NCBI RefSeq assembly: GCF_000407565.1
Contig: NZ_ASWI01000003.1
Coordinates: 621,501 to 685,500 of the forward strand
Direction: 5' to 3'
Origin: Enterococcus cecorum DSM 20682 = ATCC 43198
GTDB lineage: Bacteria; Bacillota; Bacilli; Lactobacillales; Enterococcaceae
DNA length: 64,000 nucleotides
Position 1 is the stretch's first letter. Every line of letters begins with the position of its first letter. This document shows positions 8,186 to 16,728 of this stretch, one piece after another. The notes under the pieces were generated by a model. That model saw nothing but the letters and a program-made list of their open reading frames with translations. It had not been told where the DNA came from and ran no database searches. The translations under genes were made by a program, and so were the position numbers.

Positions 8186-8908
8186 ATGGTAGCAATTACG
8201 ATAGAAGATGCAGTGAAGATGATGCAACAAGCCAAACACATTACTTTTCTAACAGGAGCGGGGGTGTCGACGGCTTCAGGGATTCCGGATTATCGCTCGT
8301 TAAAAGGTGTGTATCATGGATTAGATCAACCAGAATATTTGTTGAGTCATACGTGTATGCTACGAGAACCAGAAAAGTTTTATGCATTCGTCCAAAAATT
8401 ATATCATCCTGATGCGAAACCTAATGTCATTCATGAAAAAATTGCCGCGATGGAAAAGGAGAAAGATTGCTGGGTGGTTTCTCAAAATATTGATGGGCTA
8501 CATGAAAAAGCCGGTAGTCAACATTGTGTGAATTTTCATGGTAATATTTATGACTGCTATTGTCGAAAATGTCATCAAAAGGTCGATTATCAAGATTATA
8601 TGCAATCAGATGTGCATCAAGATTGTGGGGGGCAAATTCGTCCAGGAATTGTGCTATATGAAGAAGGTTTTACCCAAGAGGTGTTGGATAGTGCGGTCAA
8701 TGCGGTGAGAAATGCGGATTTAATCGTGATTGTGGGAACGACTTTCCAGGTACACCCATTTTGCGATTTAATCCATTATAAACGTGCCGATGCAAAAGTT
8801 TTGGTGATAAATCAAACGGATATCTATTTACCAATTCAAGCATTTATGTTACAAAAGGATGCAGTAGAAGTATGTACCGACCCCAAAAAGTTAGACCATA
8901 AAATCTAA
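8186..8908 (+). CDS. Sirtuin (NAD-dependent protein deacylase), C-terminus altered by an IS
   Basis: A Sir2-family enzyme (240 residues) that removes acyl groups from lysine, consuming NAD+. Seen are the NAD loop GAGVSTASGIPDYRS (about 25-39), QNIDGLH, catalytic HG, and a zinc module CRKC plus DCGG, followed by RPGIVLYEE and GTTFQVHPF. The second zinc pair appears to be H-x2-C rather than C-x2-C. The last 11 residues (CTDPKKLDHKI) come from the IS that inserted after codon 229; the original ending was probably FEKL. The core fold is complete, so activity may persist. Confidence 0.92.
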   Translation: MVAITIEDAVKMMQQAKHITFLTGAGVSTASGIPDYRSLKGVYHGLDQPEYLLSHTCMLREPEKFYAFVQKLYHPDAKPNVIHEKIAAMEKEKDCWVVSQNIDGLHEKAGSQHCVNFHGNIYDCYCRKCHQKVDYQDYMQSDVHQDCGGQIRPGIVLYEEGFTQEVLDSAVNAVRNADLIVIVGTTFQVHPFCDLIHYKRADAKVLVINQTDIYLPIQAFMLQKDAVEVCTDPKKLDHKI

Positions 8909-8929
8909 CAATTGGAGGTCGGTATTTTT

Positions 8930-9508
8930 ATGTCCAAATATTCTTTTGAGTTTAAAAAGCAAGTTGTAAATGCTTATCTTAATGGCGAAGGTGGTTATAC
9001 TTATCTTGCAAATAAGTTCGGCATTCCATCTGATAATAAAGTTAAACTATGGGTGGATAATTACAATGCATTTGGCGATGAAGGATTAAAACGTTCTAGA
9101 AAAAAAGATTTTTATTCTTTTGAAAAGAAGCTTTCTATAGTAGAGTTATATTTATCAAGTGAAATCTCATATCAAGATTTAGCTCTGCAAGAAGGAATTA
9201 CTAATCCAAGTATGATCGCAAATTGGGTGAGTCGCTTTCGTGCAGCTGGTCCTGATGCCCTAAGACCACGCAAGAAGGGACGAAAGAAAACATTGAATAC
9301 AACTAATGGCAATACACAAAACAAACCAGTTGAAGAATCTTCTGTTGATACAAGTGCAGAACATGTAAAAGAGCTAGAAGAGGAACTTCTTAAATTGAGA
9401 ATTGAGAATGCCTTTTTAAAAGAACTGAGGAGGCTGCGTTTAGAGGACGAGGAAAAAATGAGAGAACGGCACTCGTCATCAACAGTCTCCGACGAGAATT
9501 CAAACTAA
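8930..9508 (+). CDS. IS3-family transposase OrfA
   Basis: A 192-residue DNA-binding protein with two helix-turn-helix units (about 3-50 and 60-115) and a C-terminal coiled segment (HVKELEEELLKLRIENAFLKEL) for multimerisation. The start is the ATG at 8930 downstream of GGAGG; an in-frame TTG at 8912 is unlikely. Near its end the run of six A at 9453-9458, with GAGGAGG about 20 bases upstream, is the probable site where ribosomes slip -1 into OrfB. Confidence 0.93.
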   Translation: MSKYSFEFKKQVVNAYLNGEGGYTYLANKFGIPSDNKVKLWVDNYNAFGDEGLKRSRKKDFYSFEKKLSIVELYLSSEISYQDLALQEGITNPSMIANWVSRFRAAGPDALRPRKKGRKKTLNTTNGNTQNKPVEESSVDTSAEHVKELEEELLKLRIENAFLKELRRLRLEDEEKMRERHSSSTVSDENSN

Positions 9509-10350
9509 AAGACCTTCTCTCTTATACAGGCATGCCTAAAGCAACATATATGTATTGGCAAAAACGATTTGATAGAGAAAATCCTGACAAAGAACTTGAA
9601 GAAAAAATCCAAGAAATCCGTAAGAATAATAAGGATTACGGATATCGTAGAATACATGGAGAGCTTCATAATCAGGGATATCTCATCAACAAAAAGAAGG
9701 TTCAGCGAATAGTTCAAAAACTTGGCTTGCAGGTGACATCCTACACACGCAAAAGTAGGAAATATAGTTCCTATAGGGGCAGGACTGGTACCATTGCACC
9801 CAACAGAATTCGCAGACGCTTTAATACGCACATACCCCATCAAAAAATCACAACGGATACGACTGAATTTAAGTATTATGAAGTTGATGTCAAAGGACAT
9901 ATGACAATGCATAAGCTGTATTTAGATCCATTTATGGATATGTGTAATGGAGAAATACTAAGTTACGGTATCGATAAGAAACCTTCAGCAAAGAATGTAA
10001 TGAATGCCTTGGATAAAGCCATTGAAATCACTTCAGACTGCCCTTATAGACGAACATTCCATTCTGACCAGGGTTGGGCATACCAGATGAAGGCATACTC
10101 TCACAGGCTAAAAGAAGAACGAATATTTCAAAGCATGTCTCGAAAGGGCAACTGTCTAGATAATTCCGTAATGGAGAATTTCTTCGGTCTGCTTAAGCAA
10201 GAGATATACTATGGCGTTAATTACTATAGCTATGAGGAATTAAAAATGGAAATAGAACGATTTATAAAGTATTATAATGAACAACGAATAAAAGAAAAGT
10301 TAGGATGGATGAGTCCTGTTCAATATAGGCTCCATCTTTTAGCTGCATAA
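9453..10350 (+). CDS. IS3-family transposase OrfB (DDE integrase part, read by -1 frameshift)
   Basis: From the A run at 9453 the -1 frame reads without a stop into RTALVINSLRREFKLKDLL, the usual start of OrfB, and then to 10350. It contains an HTH_21 region (YGYRRIHGEL), and the integrase core with all three acidic residues: D in TTDTTEF, D in HSDQGW, and E in VMENFFGLLKQE. An internal ATG at 9532 exists, but the conserved sequence before it supports synthesis as an OrfAB fusion from 8930. The active site is intact. Confidence 0.92.
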
Positions 10351-10355
10351 TGAAA

Positions 10356-10379
10356 ACGAGACGACCGGAGTCGTCTCGT
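10356..10379. terminator. Perfect hairpin at the IS right end
   Basis: ACGAGACGAC pairs perfectly with GTCGTCTCGT over a four-base loop. Runs of A on the plus side give T on the minus strand, so it would mainly stop transcription entering the IS from the right. Confidence 0.6.
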
Positions 10380-10442
10380 AAAAAAGTCTAACTTTTGGGG
10401 GTCACCTCAGTATTTGAAAAATTATAAGAAAAAGGTGATGTT

Positions 10443-11294
10443 GTGAGAACAGAAAAAGAGAAAATGATTGCTGGCGAGTCCTATTTTTCAGGAGATGCCG
10501 AGTTAGTTGCAGATCGCAAACACGCAAGAAAAATGATGCGCGCCATTAATCAAGAATCAGATGGAAAAAAACGCAGCGAATTATTGAAACAAACCTTTGG
10601 CAAAACTGCACAAAATCTATATATGGAACCTAATGTACATTTTGATTATGGCTATAATATTTCTGTGGGTGAGAATTTTTATGCCAATTTTAATGCGGTG
10701 TTGTTAGATATTTGTCCGATAACGATTGGCGATAATTGTATGTTAGCGCCAAATGTCCAATTATATACAGCTTATCATCCAATTGACCCTGTTGAACGAA
10801 ATAGCGGTTATGAAAATGGTGCGCCGATTATAATTGGTGATAATGTGTGGATCGGTGGCAATTCTGTGATTTTACCAGGAGTGACGCTAGGGGATAATGT
10901 CGTTGTCGGTTCAGGTAGCGTGGTGACTAAGAGTTTCCCGGATAATGTAGTGATTGCCGGAAATCCTGCCAAAATACTTAAAGAAATTCCTAAGAAAGTG
11001 GAAGAGAGTGCTGAAAACCTTGAGTCTTTACGCAAAACAATTGACCAAATTGACCGTCAAATCGTAAAATTGTTGGAAGAACGGATGGATGTCGTTTCGG
11101 CAATTGCGGATTATAAAGCAAAACAAAAATTACCAGTTTTAGATGAGAATAGGGAAAAGGCTTTATTAGAAAAAGTTTCTAAGTTAGTTTACAAAGAAGA
11201 ATATCAAGCAGCCATTCGTGATAGCTTTGATGATTTAATGAAGCATTCAAGAAATTATCAAATGCAACGCATGGAGGTAAAAGACAATGATTGA
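10443..11294 (+). CDS. Maltose/galactoside O-acetyltransferase fused to chorismate mutase
   Basis: A 283-residue two-domain protein. Residues about 5-185 form a left-handed beta-helix sugar O-acetyltransferase (Mac N-terminal domain, hexapeptide repeats, TAYHPIDPVERN active-site loop, GDNVWIGG). Residues about 195-275 form an AroQ-type chorismate mutase (LRKTIDQIDRQIVKLLEERMDVVSAIADYK) with the usual Arg and Lys positions. The mutase converts chorismate to prephenate for Phe/Tyr. The start is GTG with AAGGTGATG upstream. It was directly downstream of the sirtuin before the IS entered, and overlaps niaR by 8 bases. Confidence 0.85.
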   Translation: MRTEKEKMIAGESYFSGDAELVADRKHARKMMRAINQESDGKKRSELLKQTFGKTAQNLYMEPNVHFDYGYNISVGENFYANFNAVLLDICPITIGDNCMLAPNVQLYTAYHPIDPVERNSGYENGAPIIIGDNVWIGGNSVILPGVTLGDNVVVGSGSVVTKSFPDNVVIAGNPAKILKEIPKKVEESAENLESLRKTIDQIDRQIVKLLEERMDVVSAIADYKAKQKLPVLDENREKALLEKVSKLVYKEEYQAAIRDSFDDLMKHSRNYQMQRMEVKDND

Positions 11295-11811
11295 AGGTCA
11301 AAAAAGAAGAGAAATGATTTTAGAGGAGCTATCTCAAGCCACTAAAAATGTCAATGCGACTCAACTAGCTGAAAAGTTTGGTGTCAGTCGCCAAATCGTA
11401 GTGGGGGATATTGCTTTGTTACGAGCAAGTGGTATTGAGATTATTTCTAATTCTAGAGGTTATCGCTTAGCCAATAAATCTGCTGGGATGCTAGAAACGA
11501 AATTAGCAGTCAAACATGGTCCAGATCAAGTAGAAGAAGAACTGCGCCTGATTGTCGAAAATGGCGGGACCGTAGCTGATGTGATTATTGAACATGAACT
11601 ATATGGGGAAATCAAAGGTACGGTGGATATTAAAAATGATGCTGAGATAACGGCTTTCTTAAATAAGGTAGAACAAGCACATGCAACTTTGCTTTCTAGC
11701 TTAACAGATGGCATCCATTTACACACCATTCAGTATTCAGACGAAGAAACCTTAGTCAAGATTAAACAAGCCTTATCACAAGCAGGCATCTTACTGGAAG
11801 AAAATGAATAA
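11287..11811 (+). CDS. niaR: NiaR-type niacin-responsive transcriptional repressor
   Basis: A 174-residue protein with an N-terminal HTH_11 domain (ATQLAEKFGVSRQIVVGDIALLRASG, residues about 20-50) and a C-terminal 3H domain with its conserved histidines (VKHGPDQV, IEHELYGE, GIHLHTI). NiaR/YrxA represses genes for NAD synthesis or niacin uptake when nicotinic acid is plentiful. Its ATG overlaps the end of the fusion gene, so the two are translationally coupled. A terminator follows. No niacin transporter is present in the window. Confidence 0.88.
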   Translation: MIEGQKRREMILEELSQATKNVNATQLAEKFGVSRQIVVGDIALLRASGIEIISNSRGYRLANKSAGMLETKLAVKHGPDQVEEELRLIVENGGTVADVIIEHELYGEIKGTVDIKNDAEITAFLNKVEQAHATLLSSLTDGIHLHTIQYSDEETLVKIKQALSQAGILLEENE

Positions 11812-11814
11812 CGG

Positions 11815-11860
11815 TAAAAAAGAGACGTTCAACTCTGATATGGTTTGAACGCCTCTTTTG
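11815..11860. terminator. Bidirectional terminator between niaR and def
   Basis: AAAGAG..CGTTCAA pairs with TTGAACG..CTCTTT, with A and T runs on either side. It serves the two convergent genes. Confidence 0.85.
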
Positions 11861-11862
11861 AT

Positions 11863-12426
11863 TTACTCTAAAACTAATACGTCTTTATCTAAGCTAAATG
11901 GGTTTTTAGTATTAATATGATCATAGAACATGACGCCGTTTAAATGGTCGATTTCATGTTGCACGACGATGGCTGGATAATTTTTTAAACGAATCTTTTG
12001 TGTCTCACCATTCATATCGGTATAAGTCACAGTAACGCGTGCATGACGAACGACATATCCAGGCACTTCGCGGTCAACGGATAGACAACCTTCGCCATCT
12101 GCTAGACATGCATCTTGGACAGAGTGACTCACGATTTTAGGATTATACATGACGGTTTCTAAAATTGGTTCTGGTTTTTCTGGATTATTACTAGGCACTA
12201 AAAGCGCGATGATTCGCTTTTTAATGTCTAATTGGGGGGCAGCCAAACCAACACCACCACGTAATTCATATTTTTCAGCCATTTCAGGATCTTGGCTATT
12301 ATGTAAAAACTCTAACATATCTTTACCTAATTGGATATCTTCTGCTGTTAAAGGGACAGGCACTTCATCACAGACAGCACGCAAAGTAGGGTTACCTTCA
12401 CGAATAATATCTTTCATTGTTAACAT
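11863..12426 (-). CDS. def: Peptide deformylase
   Basis: Peptide deformylase removes the formyl group from the starting methionine of new proteins. The 187-residue length and insertions fit the Gram-positive type 2 class. The three family motifs are GGVGLAAPQ (about 57-65), EGCLSV (Cys metal ligand, about 110) and HEIDHLNG (two His ligands and the catalytic Glu, about 152-159). The assigned ATG has only a distant GAGGAAGTG; an ATG three codons later lacks any site. It is a single-gene unit. Confidence 0.95.
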   Translation of the reverse strand: MLTMKDIIREGNPTLRAVCDEVPVPLTAEDIQLGKDMLEFLHNSQDPEMAEKYELRGGVGLAAPQLDIKKRIIALLVPSNNPEKPEPILETVMYNPKIVSHSVQDACLADGEGCLSVDREVPGYVVRHARVTVTYTDMNGETQKIRLKNYPAIVVQHEIDHLNGVMFYDHINTKNPFSLDKDVLVLE

Positions 12427-12576
12427 CTAAATGCTTCACTTCCTCAATTTTTTTCTAATAAGTATTCTATCATAGCTTGATTTTTTTTACCAATCGCACA
12501 AATGTTTCTTTAATTTTCTAAACTTTTCAAAATTATCTAAATATTTTATTTTTTCGAAAAAATATGCAATGAATGG

Positions 12577-12606
12577 TTGACCGATGAATTTAGCTATTGT
12601 TATAAT
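12577..12606 (+). promoter_or_regulatory. Promoter of rsmF
   Basis: TTGACC and TATAAT are separated by 18 bases, about 30 bases before the GTG start. Confidence 0.7.
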
Positions 12607-12636
12607 TATTAAAGTTTATAACGAAGGAGAATAAAA

Positions 12637-14016
12637 GTGAATTTACCTCAAGCTTTTATCGATAAATATCAGCACTTACTTGGTGATGAAGCTGAGGCGT
12701 TTTTGACAGCTTTAACTCAAGAAGAAGTGCAAAAAGGATTTCGACTCAATCCATTAAAGCCCCATGCTAAGGAAATGTTGGCCAAGTTTGATGGTCGTAC
12801 CTTACCACAAGCCCCTTTTGCTAAGGATGGCTACGTAGGCGAAATCAGTGGAAAATCTATCTTGCACCAAGCAGGTTATGTCTATTCTCAAGAAATTAGT
12901 GCGATGATTGTTGCCAGTGTCGCAGATGTCCAACCTGGTGAGTGTGTATTAGATTTATGTGCGGCCCCTGGTGGCAAATCGACACAGCTCGCTGCAAGTC
13001 TAGCCAACCAAGGTTTATTAGTGGCGAATGAAATCTATCCAAAGCGGGCAAAGATTTTAGCTGAAAACTTAGAACGTTGGGGTGCCCAAAATACAGTAGT
13101 CACCAATCACGCTCCGACCGAATTGGTTGACTTTTTCCCACAATTTTTTGATACGATTGTGGTTGATGCGCCTTGTTCAGGTGAAGGCATGTTTCGTAAA
13201 GATGAAGAAGCTATCCAACAGTGGCAAGCAGATACCCCAGAAATGTGTGCTACACGTCAAAAAGAAATCTTGGACGCAGCGGTACGGATGTTAAAGAAAG
13301 ACGGCATACTCGTTTATTCGACTTGTACCTTTGCGCCAGAAGAAAATGAAGAAATGGTGAGCTTCTTGGTAGAAAATTATCCGTTTGAAATTGTGCCATT
13401 ATCCATCGAGGGGACATCTCCTGGCCGTAGTGAGTGGGGAAGTGTGCCGCATTTAGAAGATACGGTGCGAATTTGGCCGCATTTAAATGAGGGTGAAGGA
13501 CATTTTGTGGCGAAATTACGATTAACAGAAGCCGTTATTTCTAATGGTGTACCGAAACAAAAGACAAAGAAAGCCAAAAAAGGGAAAAATGCGTCAAATG
13601 ATGGTTTGAATAAAGAACAGCAAAAAGTGATGCAAGACTTTACCAAGCGCTGGCCACTTCCTTTTGCTGGAAAACTAGTCCCTTTTAAGGATAATTTGTG
13701 GCTTTTACCGCAAGAGATGATAAGTTTAGAAAAATTAAAAGTGCTTAAACCAGGCTTGCAATTAGGGGTATTTAAGAAAAATCGTTTTGAGCCAACATTT
13801 GCTTGTACGATGGCAATTGCGGATGTTGCGCCTTACCCTAGTTGTCAGATTACTTTGGAAGATTGGCAACGTTATGTGCGAGGCGAAACGATTTTGAAAG
13901 ACGGCAACCAAGGCTGGGTCGTGCTAGTCGTTGATCAAATCCCTGTAGGTTTAGGCAAACAAGTCCAAGGAGTCGTTAAGAATTTCTATCCTAAGGGTTT
14001 ACGTTTTCAACCATAA
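12637..14016 (+). CDS. RsmF/NOL1-NOP2-Sun family rRNA (cytosine-C5) methyltransferase
   Basis: A 459-residue SAM-dependent RNA m5C methyltransferase. The N-terminal RNA-binding part is followed by the SAM site DLCAAPGGKST (about 108), the DAPCSGEGMFRKD motif with the first catalytic cysteine (about 182), and STCTFAPEENE with the second (about 230). The C-terminal 150 residues match the PUA-like region of RsmF/YebU relatives. A lysine-rich linker (KQKTKKAKKGKN) joins them. The start is GTG after GAAGGAG. The exact rRNA target cannot be told. Confidence 0.9.
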   Translation: MNLPQAFIDKYQHLLGDEAEAFLTALTQEEVQKGFRLNPLKPHAKEMLAKFDGRTLPQAPFAKDGYVGEISGKSILHQAGYVYSQEISAMIVASVADVQPGECVLDLCAAPGGKSTQLAASLANQGLLVANEIYPKRAKILAENLERWGAQNTVVTNHAPTELVDFFPQFFDTIVVDAPCSGEGMFRKDEEAIQQWQADTPEMCATRQKEILDAAVRMLKKDGILVYSTCTFAPEENEEMVSFLVENYPFEIVPLSIEGTSPGRSEWGSVPHLEDTVRIWPHLNEGEGHFVAKLRLTEAVISNGVPKQKTKKAKKGKNASNDGLNKEQQKVMQDFTKRWPLPFAGKLVPFKDNLWLLPQEMISLEKLKVLKPGLQLGVFKKNRFEPTFACTMAIADVAPYPSCQITLEDWQRYVRGETILKDGNQGWVVLVVDQIPVGLGKQVQGVVKNFYPKGLRFQP

Positions 14017-14120
14017 ATGAAGCAACTCTCCAAAATCAGCGGAGGGTTTACTTTTAAACTAAAATTGATTGAATTGTTTGAAAAATAAAAACAATCAAGC
14101 AAATTTAAAGGAGAAAGATA

Positions 14121-15467
14121 TTGGAGAAAAAATTAAGTTTTAAAGAAATATTTTTTATTGGATTGATGATTTTTTCGCTTTTCTTCGGGGCGGGAAATCT
14201 AATTTTTCCAGCAGAATTAGGAGCTAAAGCCGGCGAATCAGTCTTTTCTGCAATGGGCGGATTTTTAATTACGGGCATTGGCTTACCGACGATTGGCTTA
14301 TTATCGCTTGCTTTTGTCAGTAAAAAAGGTCAACCTGAAGATATCGCCATCAAGGTACATCCAATTTTTGCCTTATTATTAACTTGCGTGACATATTTGG
14401 CGATTGGTCCCTTGTTTGCTGCACCACGAACAGGCTTAGTTTCCTTTGAGATAGCGGTCGTGCCGTTTTTACCTAGTGGCCCAAAAGCCTTGTTTTTATT
14501 CTTGTTTAGCATTCTCTTTTTTGGGATTGTTTATTATTTAGCGCTTTATCCGAATCATTTTGTGGATCGTTTTGGTAAATTAATCACCCCGTTTTTATTA
14601 GTGATATTAGGATTATTCATTGTCACTAGCTTTTTGCATCCCATTGCTAAAGAAGCTAAGCCAAGTGGCAATTATGCGACTTTGCCTTTTGCCACAGGAC
14701 TTAAACAAGGTTATTTGACGATGGATACGATTGTTTCGGTCATTTTTGCGACATTAATCATGAATGCGACCAAAGCGATGGGAATCAAGAGTGCCAAGCA
14801 AACGCGAATGATTATCTTAAAAGCTGGCTTAGTATCAGCAACTTGTCTAGGAATCATTTACTCAGGTATTGCGATGATTGGGGCAACAAGTGGGATGAGC
14901 CAACATGTTAATGGCGCGGTCATTTTATCAGCGATTAGTCATCATTATTTTGGTAATTTTGGAAACATTTTATTTGGAGTGGTAGTATTATTGGCTTGTC
15001 TGCCTACAGCATCAGGTGTATTAACTGCTTGTTCGTGGTATTTCAACCGTTTATTCCCACAAGTAAGTTATAAGCAATTTCTGACGGCGTTTACTTTATT
15101 TAGTGCTGTTGTCGCAAATATCGGCTTAGATCAACTCATTAAAGTGTCGATTCCAGTCTTAAATTTCATTTACCCGATTATGATTGTATTAATCTTGTTA
15201 GGATTTTTAAGTAAAGTCATCCACTGTAGTCAAGGAATGTATGTGGGGGCTGTGTTATTCACTTCAATTATCGGCTTAAATGATGCCTGTAAAGCGATAA
15301 ATCCTCATTTTGAGTTCTTAAGTTGGCTTGCTTTGCCATTGAGTAATCTTGGCTTTAGTTGGGTTATGCCGGCAGTGATTGGGGGCTTGCTTGGATTTCT
15401 TTATAGCAAGTGGCGTCAACGTAAAACCCCTGTTTATCAGCAAGCAAAACAAACAATCAATAATTAA
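14121..15467 (+). CDS. brnQ: BrnQ family branched-chain amino acid carrier (copy 2)
   Basis: A 448-residue, about 12-segment membrane carrier with the same N-terminal signature as copy 1 (SLFFGAGNLIFPAELG) and collinear similarity throughout. The start is TTG seven bases after AAAGGAG; no ATG is available at that place. Two separated BrnQ carriers in opposite orientation suggest separate regulation or substrate preference. A bidirectional terminator follows. Confidence 0.93.
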   Translation: MEKKLSFKEIFFIGLMIFSLFFGAGNLIFPAELGAKAGESVFSAMGGFLITGIGLPTIGLLSLAFVSKKGQPEDIAIKVHPIFALLLTCVTYLAIGPLFAAPRTGLVSFEIAVVPFLPSGPKALFLFLFSILFFGIVYYLALYPNHFVDRFGKLITPFLLVILGLFIVTSFLHPIAKEAKPSGNYATLPFATGLKQGYLTMDTIVSVIFATLIMNATKAMGIKSAKQTRMIILKAGLVSATCLGIIYSGIAMIGATSGMSQHVNGAVILSAISHHYFGNFGNILFGVVVLLACLPTASGVLTACSWYFNRLFPQVSYKQFLTAFTLFSAVVANIGLDQLIKVSIPVLNFIYPIMIVLILLGFLSKVIHCSQGMYVGAVLFTSIIGLNDACKAINPHFEFLSWLALPLSNLGFSWVMPAVIGGLLGFLYSKWRQRKTPVYQQAKQTINN

Positions 15468-15488
15468 CAGCAATATAAACGTTTGAAC

Positions 15489-15531
15489 AAAAAAAAGCGG
15501 AGATCACCATCAAAGTGACCTCCGCTTTTTT
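15489..15531. terminator. Bidirectional terminator between brnQ copy 2 and usp
   Basis: AAAAAGCGGAG..GTCAC-type arms pair to form a long stem, with A and T runs at its two ends. Confidence 0.9.
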
Positions 15532-15546
15532 CATTCATTTATTATA

Positions 15547-16023
15547 TTATTTTTCTTCTTCGTCTTCTGGCACTTTATTATCCAAGTCGGTACGTACAAT
15601 TAAGACATCACAAATTGCATGACGGATAACATATTCAGATACAGAACCGATAAATAAACGTTCAACTGCATTTAAACCAGTAGCGCCTAGCATGATTAAA
15701 TCTACTTTTTCGCTCTCAGGTAATTCTTTAGCAATCACTGATTTAGGAGAACCGTATTCGATAATTGTTTTGACTTGATTTACCCCTGCTTCACTAGCAG
15801 CCTTTTGATAATCAGCCAAGGTTTGTTTAGCCATTTCACTTGCTTGTTCCATCATCATACCGTCTAAAGAAGAGATTGTTTGGAAAGCACGCGTATCAAT
15901 GACATGGACTAATAACAATTCAGAATCATTCCGTCGTGCAACATTCACCGCCTTTTGAAATGCCAATTCTGCCTCTTTGGAACCATCTACAGCGACCATA
16001 ATTTTTTTATATTCTTGCAACAT
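15547..16023 (-). CDS. Universal stress protein (UspA family)
   Basis: A 158-residue single Usp domain: MVAVDGSKEAELAFQKAV at the N-terminus, and the nucleotide-binding motif GATGLNAVERLFIGSVSEYVIRHA (G-x2-G-x9-G-[ST]) near residue 120, which suggests the ATP-binding subclass. The ATG at 16023 is preferred because GAGAGG lies nine bases upstream; the first ATG of the frame overlaps that site. The C-terminus is acidic. Expression is probably monocistronic. Confidence 0.9.
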   Translation of the reverse strand: MLQEYKKIMVAVDGSKEAELAFQKAVNVARRNDSELLLVHVIDTRAFQTISSLDGMMMEQASEMAKQTLADYQKAASEAGVNQVKTIIEYGSPKSVIAKELPESEKVDLIMLGATGLNAVERLFIGSVSEYVIRHAICDVLIVRTDLDNKVPEDEEEK

Positions 16024-16093
16024 AAGAATCATCCTCTCTGTTATATCTATCTACATTCTAAAACAAAAAAAGAGATTTGTCACAATATTTCTA

Positions 16094-16372
16094 TTATATT
16101 TTTAAGTTTTTTGCTAAAAAAGAAGAGAAAACCCCACTTAATATAAAAACAGCAATAATAAAACAAACACTAAAGAAGCGATCATTCATAAAAGTGCAGA
16201 CAATCCCTAGAATACCACCGATTACAAAAAATTTACCATAATCACTTAATACAGAAGCTAAATCTTCTTTAGGTTTTAAAAATTGTAAGGCAATCGTTGT
16301 TTTGAAAATTAAGAAATAACCAATCACTAATAATAGCGAGGCCATGATAAATAATAAGATTTGGATTAACAT
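16094..16372 (-). CDS. Small membrane protein of unknown function
   Basis: A 92-residue protein with three hydrophobic segments (about 3-24, 47-64, 68-88) and a short basic tail. AAGGAAA precedes the ATG. I do not recognise a family. It lies downstream of the 6S-like RNA on the same strand, with a terminator between them, and upstream of usp. Confidence 0.6.
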   Translation of the reverse strand: MLIQILLFIMASLLLVIGYFLIFKTTIALQFLKPKEDLASVLSDYGKFFVIGGILGIVCTFMNDRFFSVCFIIAVFILSGVFSSFLAKNLKI

Positions 16373-16432
16373 GAATTATTTTCCTTTCGATTTTGATATT
16401 TTTCACAGCTTTATTATACTCAATTTTGGCAA

Positions 16433-16677
16433 GAAAAAAAGCCTGACCATAAAGCCAGGCTCAACCTATATTGGTTATCATGGGTACTATCCGTAGATGC
16501 CGTTTTTTATCCCGAGGTATTGATCCCGCAAACTAGCAGGTGGGCTCTTCTATCTATCCTTTGAACTACCAAATGAAAAGGCATGTTACCCGCATAGATT
16601 CAATTAGATCCCAATAAATCAATAACAATGTTCGGTCAACACACTAAAGGGAGAATTCGCACATCACAGATTTCCCA
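16433..16677 (-). ncRNA. ssrS: Probable 6S RNA
   Basis: A stand-alone transcript of about 245 bases is bounded on the minus strand by a promoter (TTGCAC-17-TAGTAT) and a strong terminator (AGCCTGGC/..GTCAGGCT plus T7). It has no open frame and keeps large GC-rich paired segments such as CCCACCTG/CGGGATC, unlike the AT-rich intergenic DNA around it. It follows rarA, the place where 6S RNA is often found in Firmicutes. 6S RNA binds the main RNA polymerase. A cis-regulatory leader for the small membrane gene is the main alternative. Confidence 0.6.
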
Positions 16678-16683
16678 TAACTA

Positions 16684-16712
16684 ATACTAGCATAGTTTTT
16701 CAAAGAGTGCAA
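16684..16712 (-). promoter_or_regulatory. Promoter of the 6S-like RNA
   Basis: On the minus strand TTGCAC and TAGTAT are spaced by 17 bases, with transcription expected to start near 16677. Confidence 0.7.
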
Positions 16713-16728
16713 GTGAAACACCTAAAAA

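Larger units (their letters stand above)
8873..10409 (+). mobile_element. IS3-family insertion sequence (IS150-like), 1537 bp, complete
   Basis: The ends are imperfect inverted repeats: left TGTACCGACCCCAAAAAG.. and right TGAGGTGACCCCCAAAAG.., both continuing into TTAGAC. The inserted DNA is flanked by a 3-base target duplication GTA (8870-8872 and 10410-10412). It carries two overlapping transposase frames joined by -1 frameshifting. Removing the element and one GTA restores a continuous sirtuin gene. The element looks intact and recently acquired. Confidence 0.95.

Noticed and set aside
9505-9912. 135-codon minus-strand frame inside the IS
   Set aside because: It lies opposite the integrase coding region, which is clearly conserved, and has no ribosome-binding site or recognisable sequence.
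16433-16677. T-box or other tRNA-binding leader instead of 6S RNA
   Set aside because: The invariant T-box sequence GGTGGNACCGCG is missing and the downstream gene is a small membrane protein of unknown role, so a stand-alone RNA fits better.
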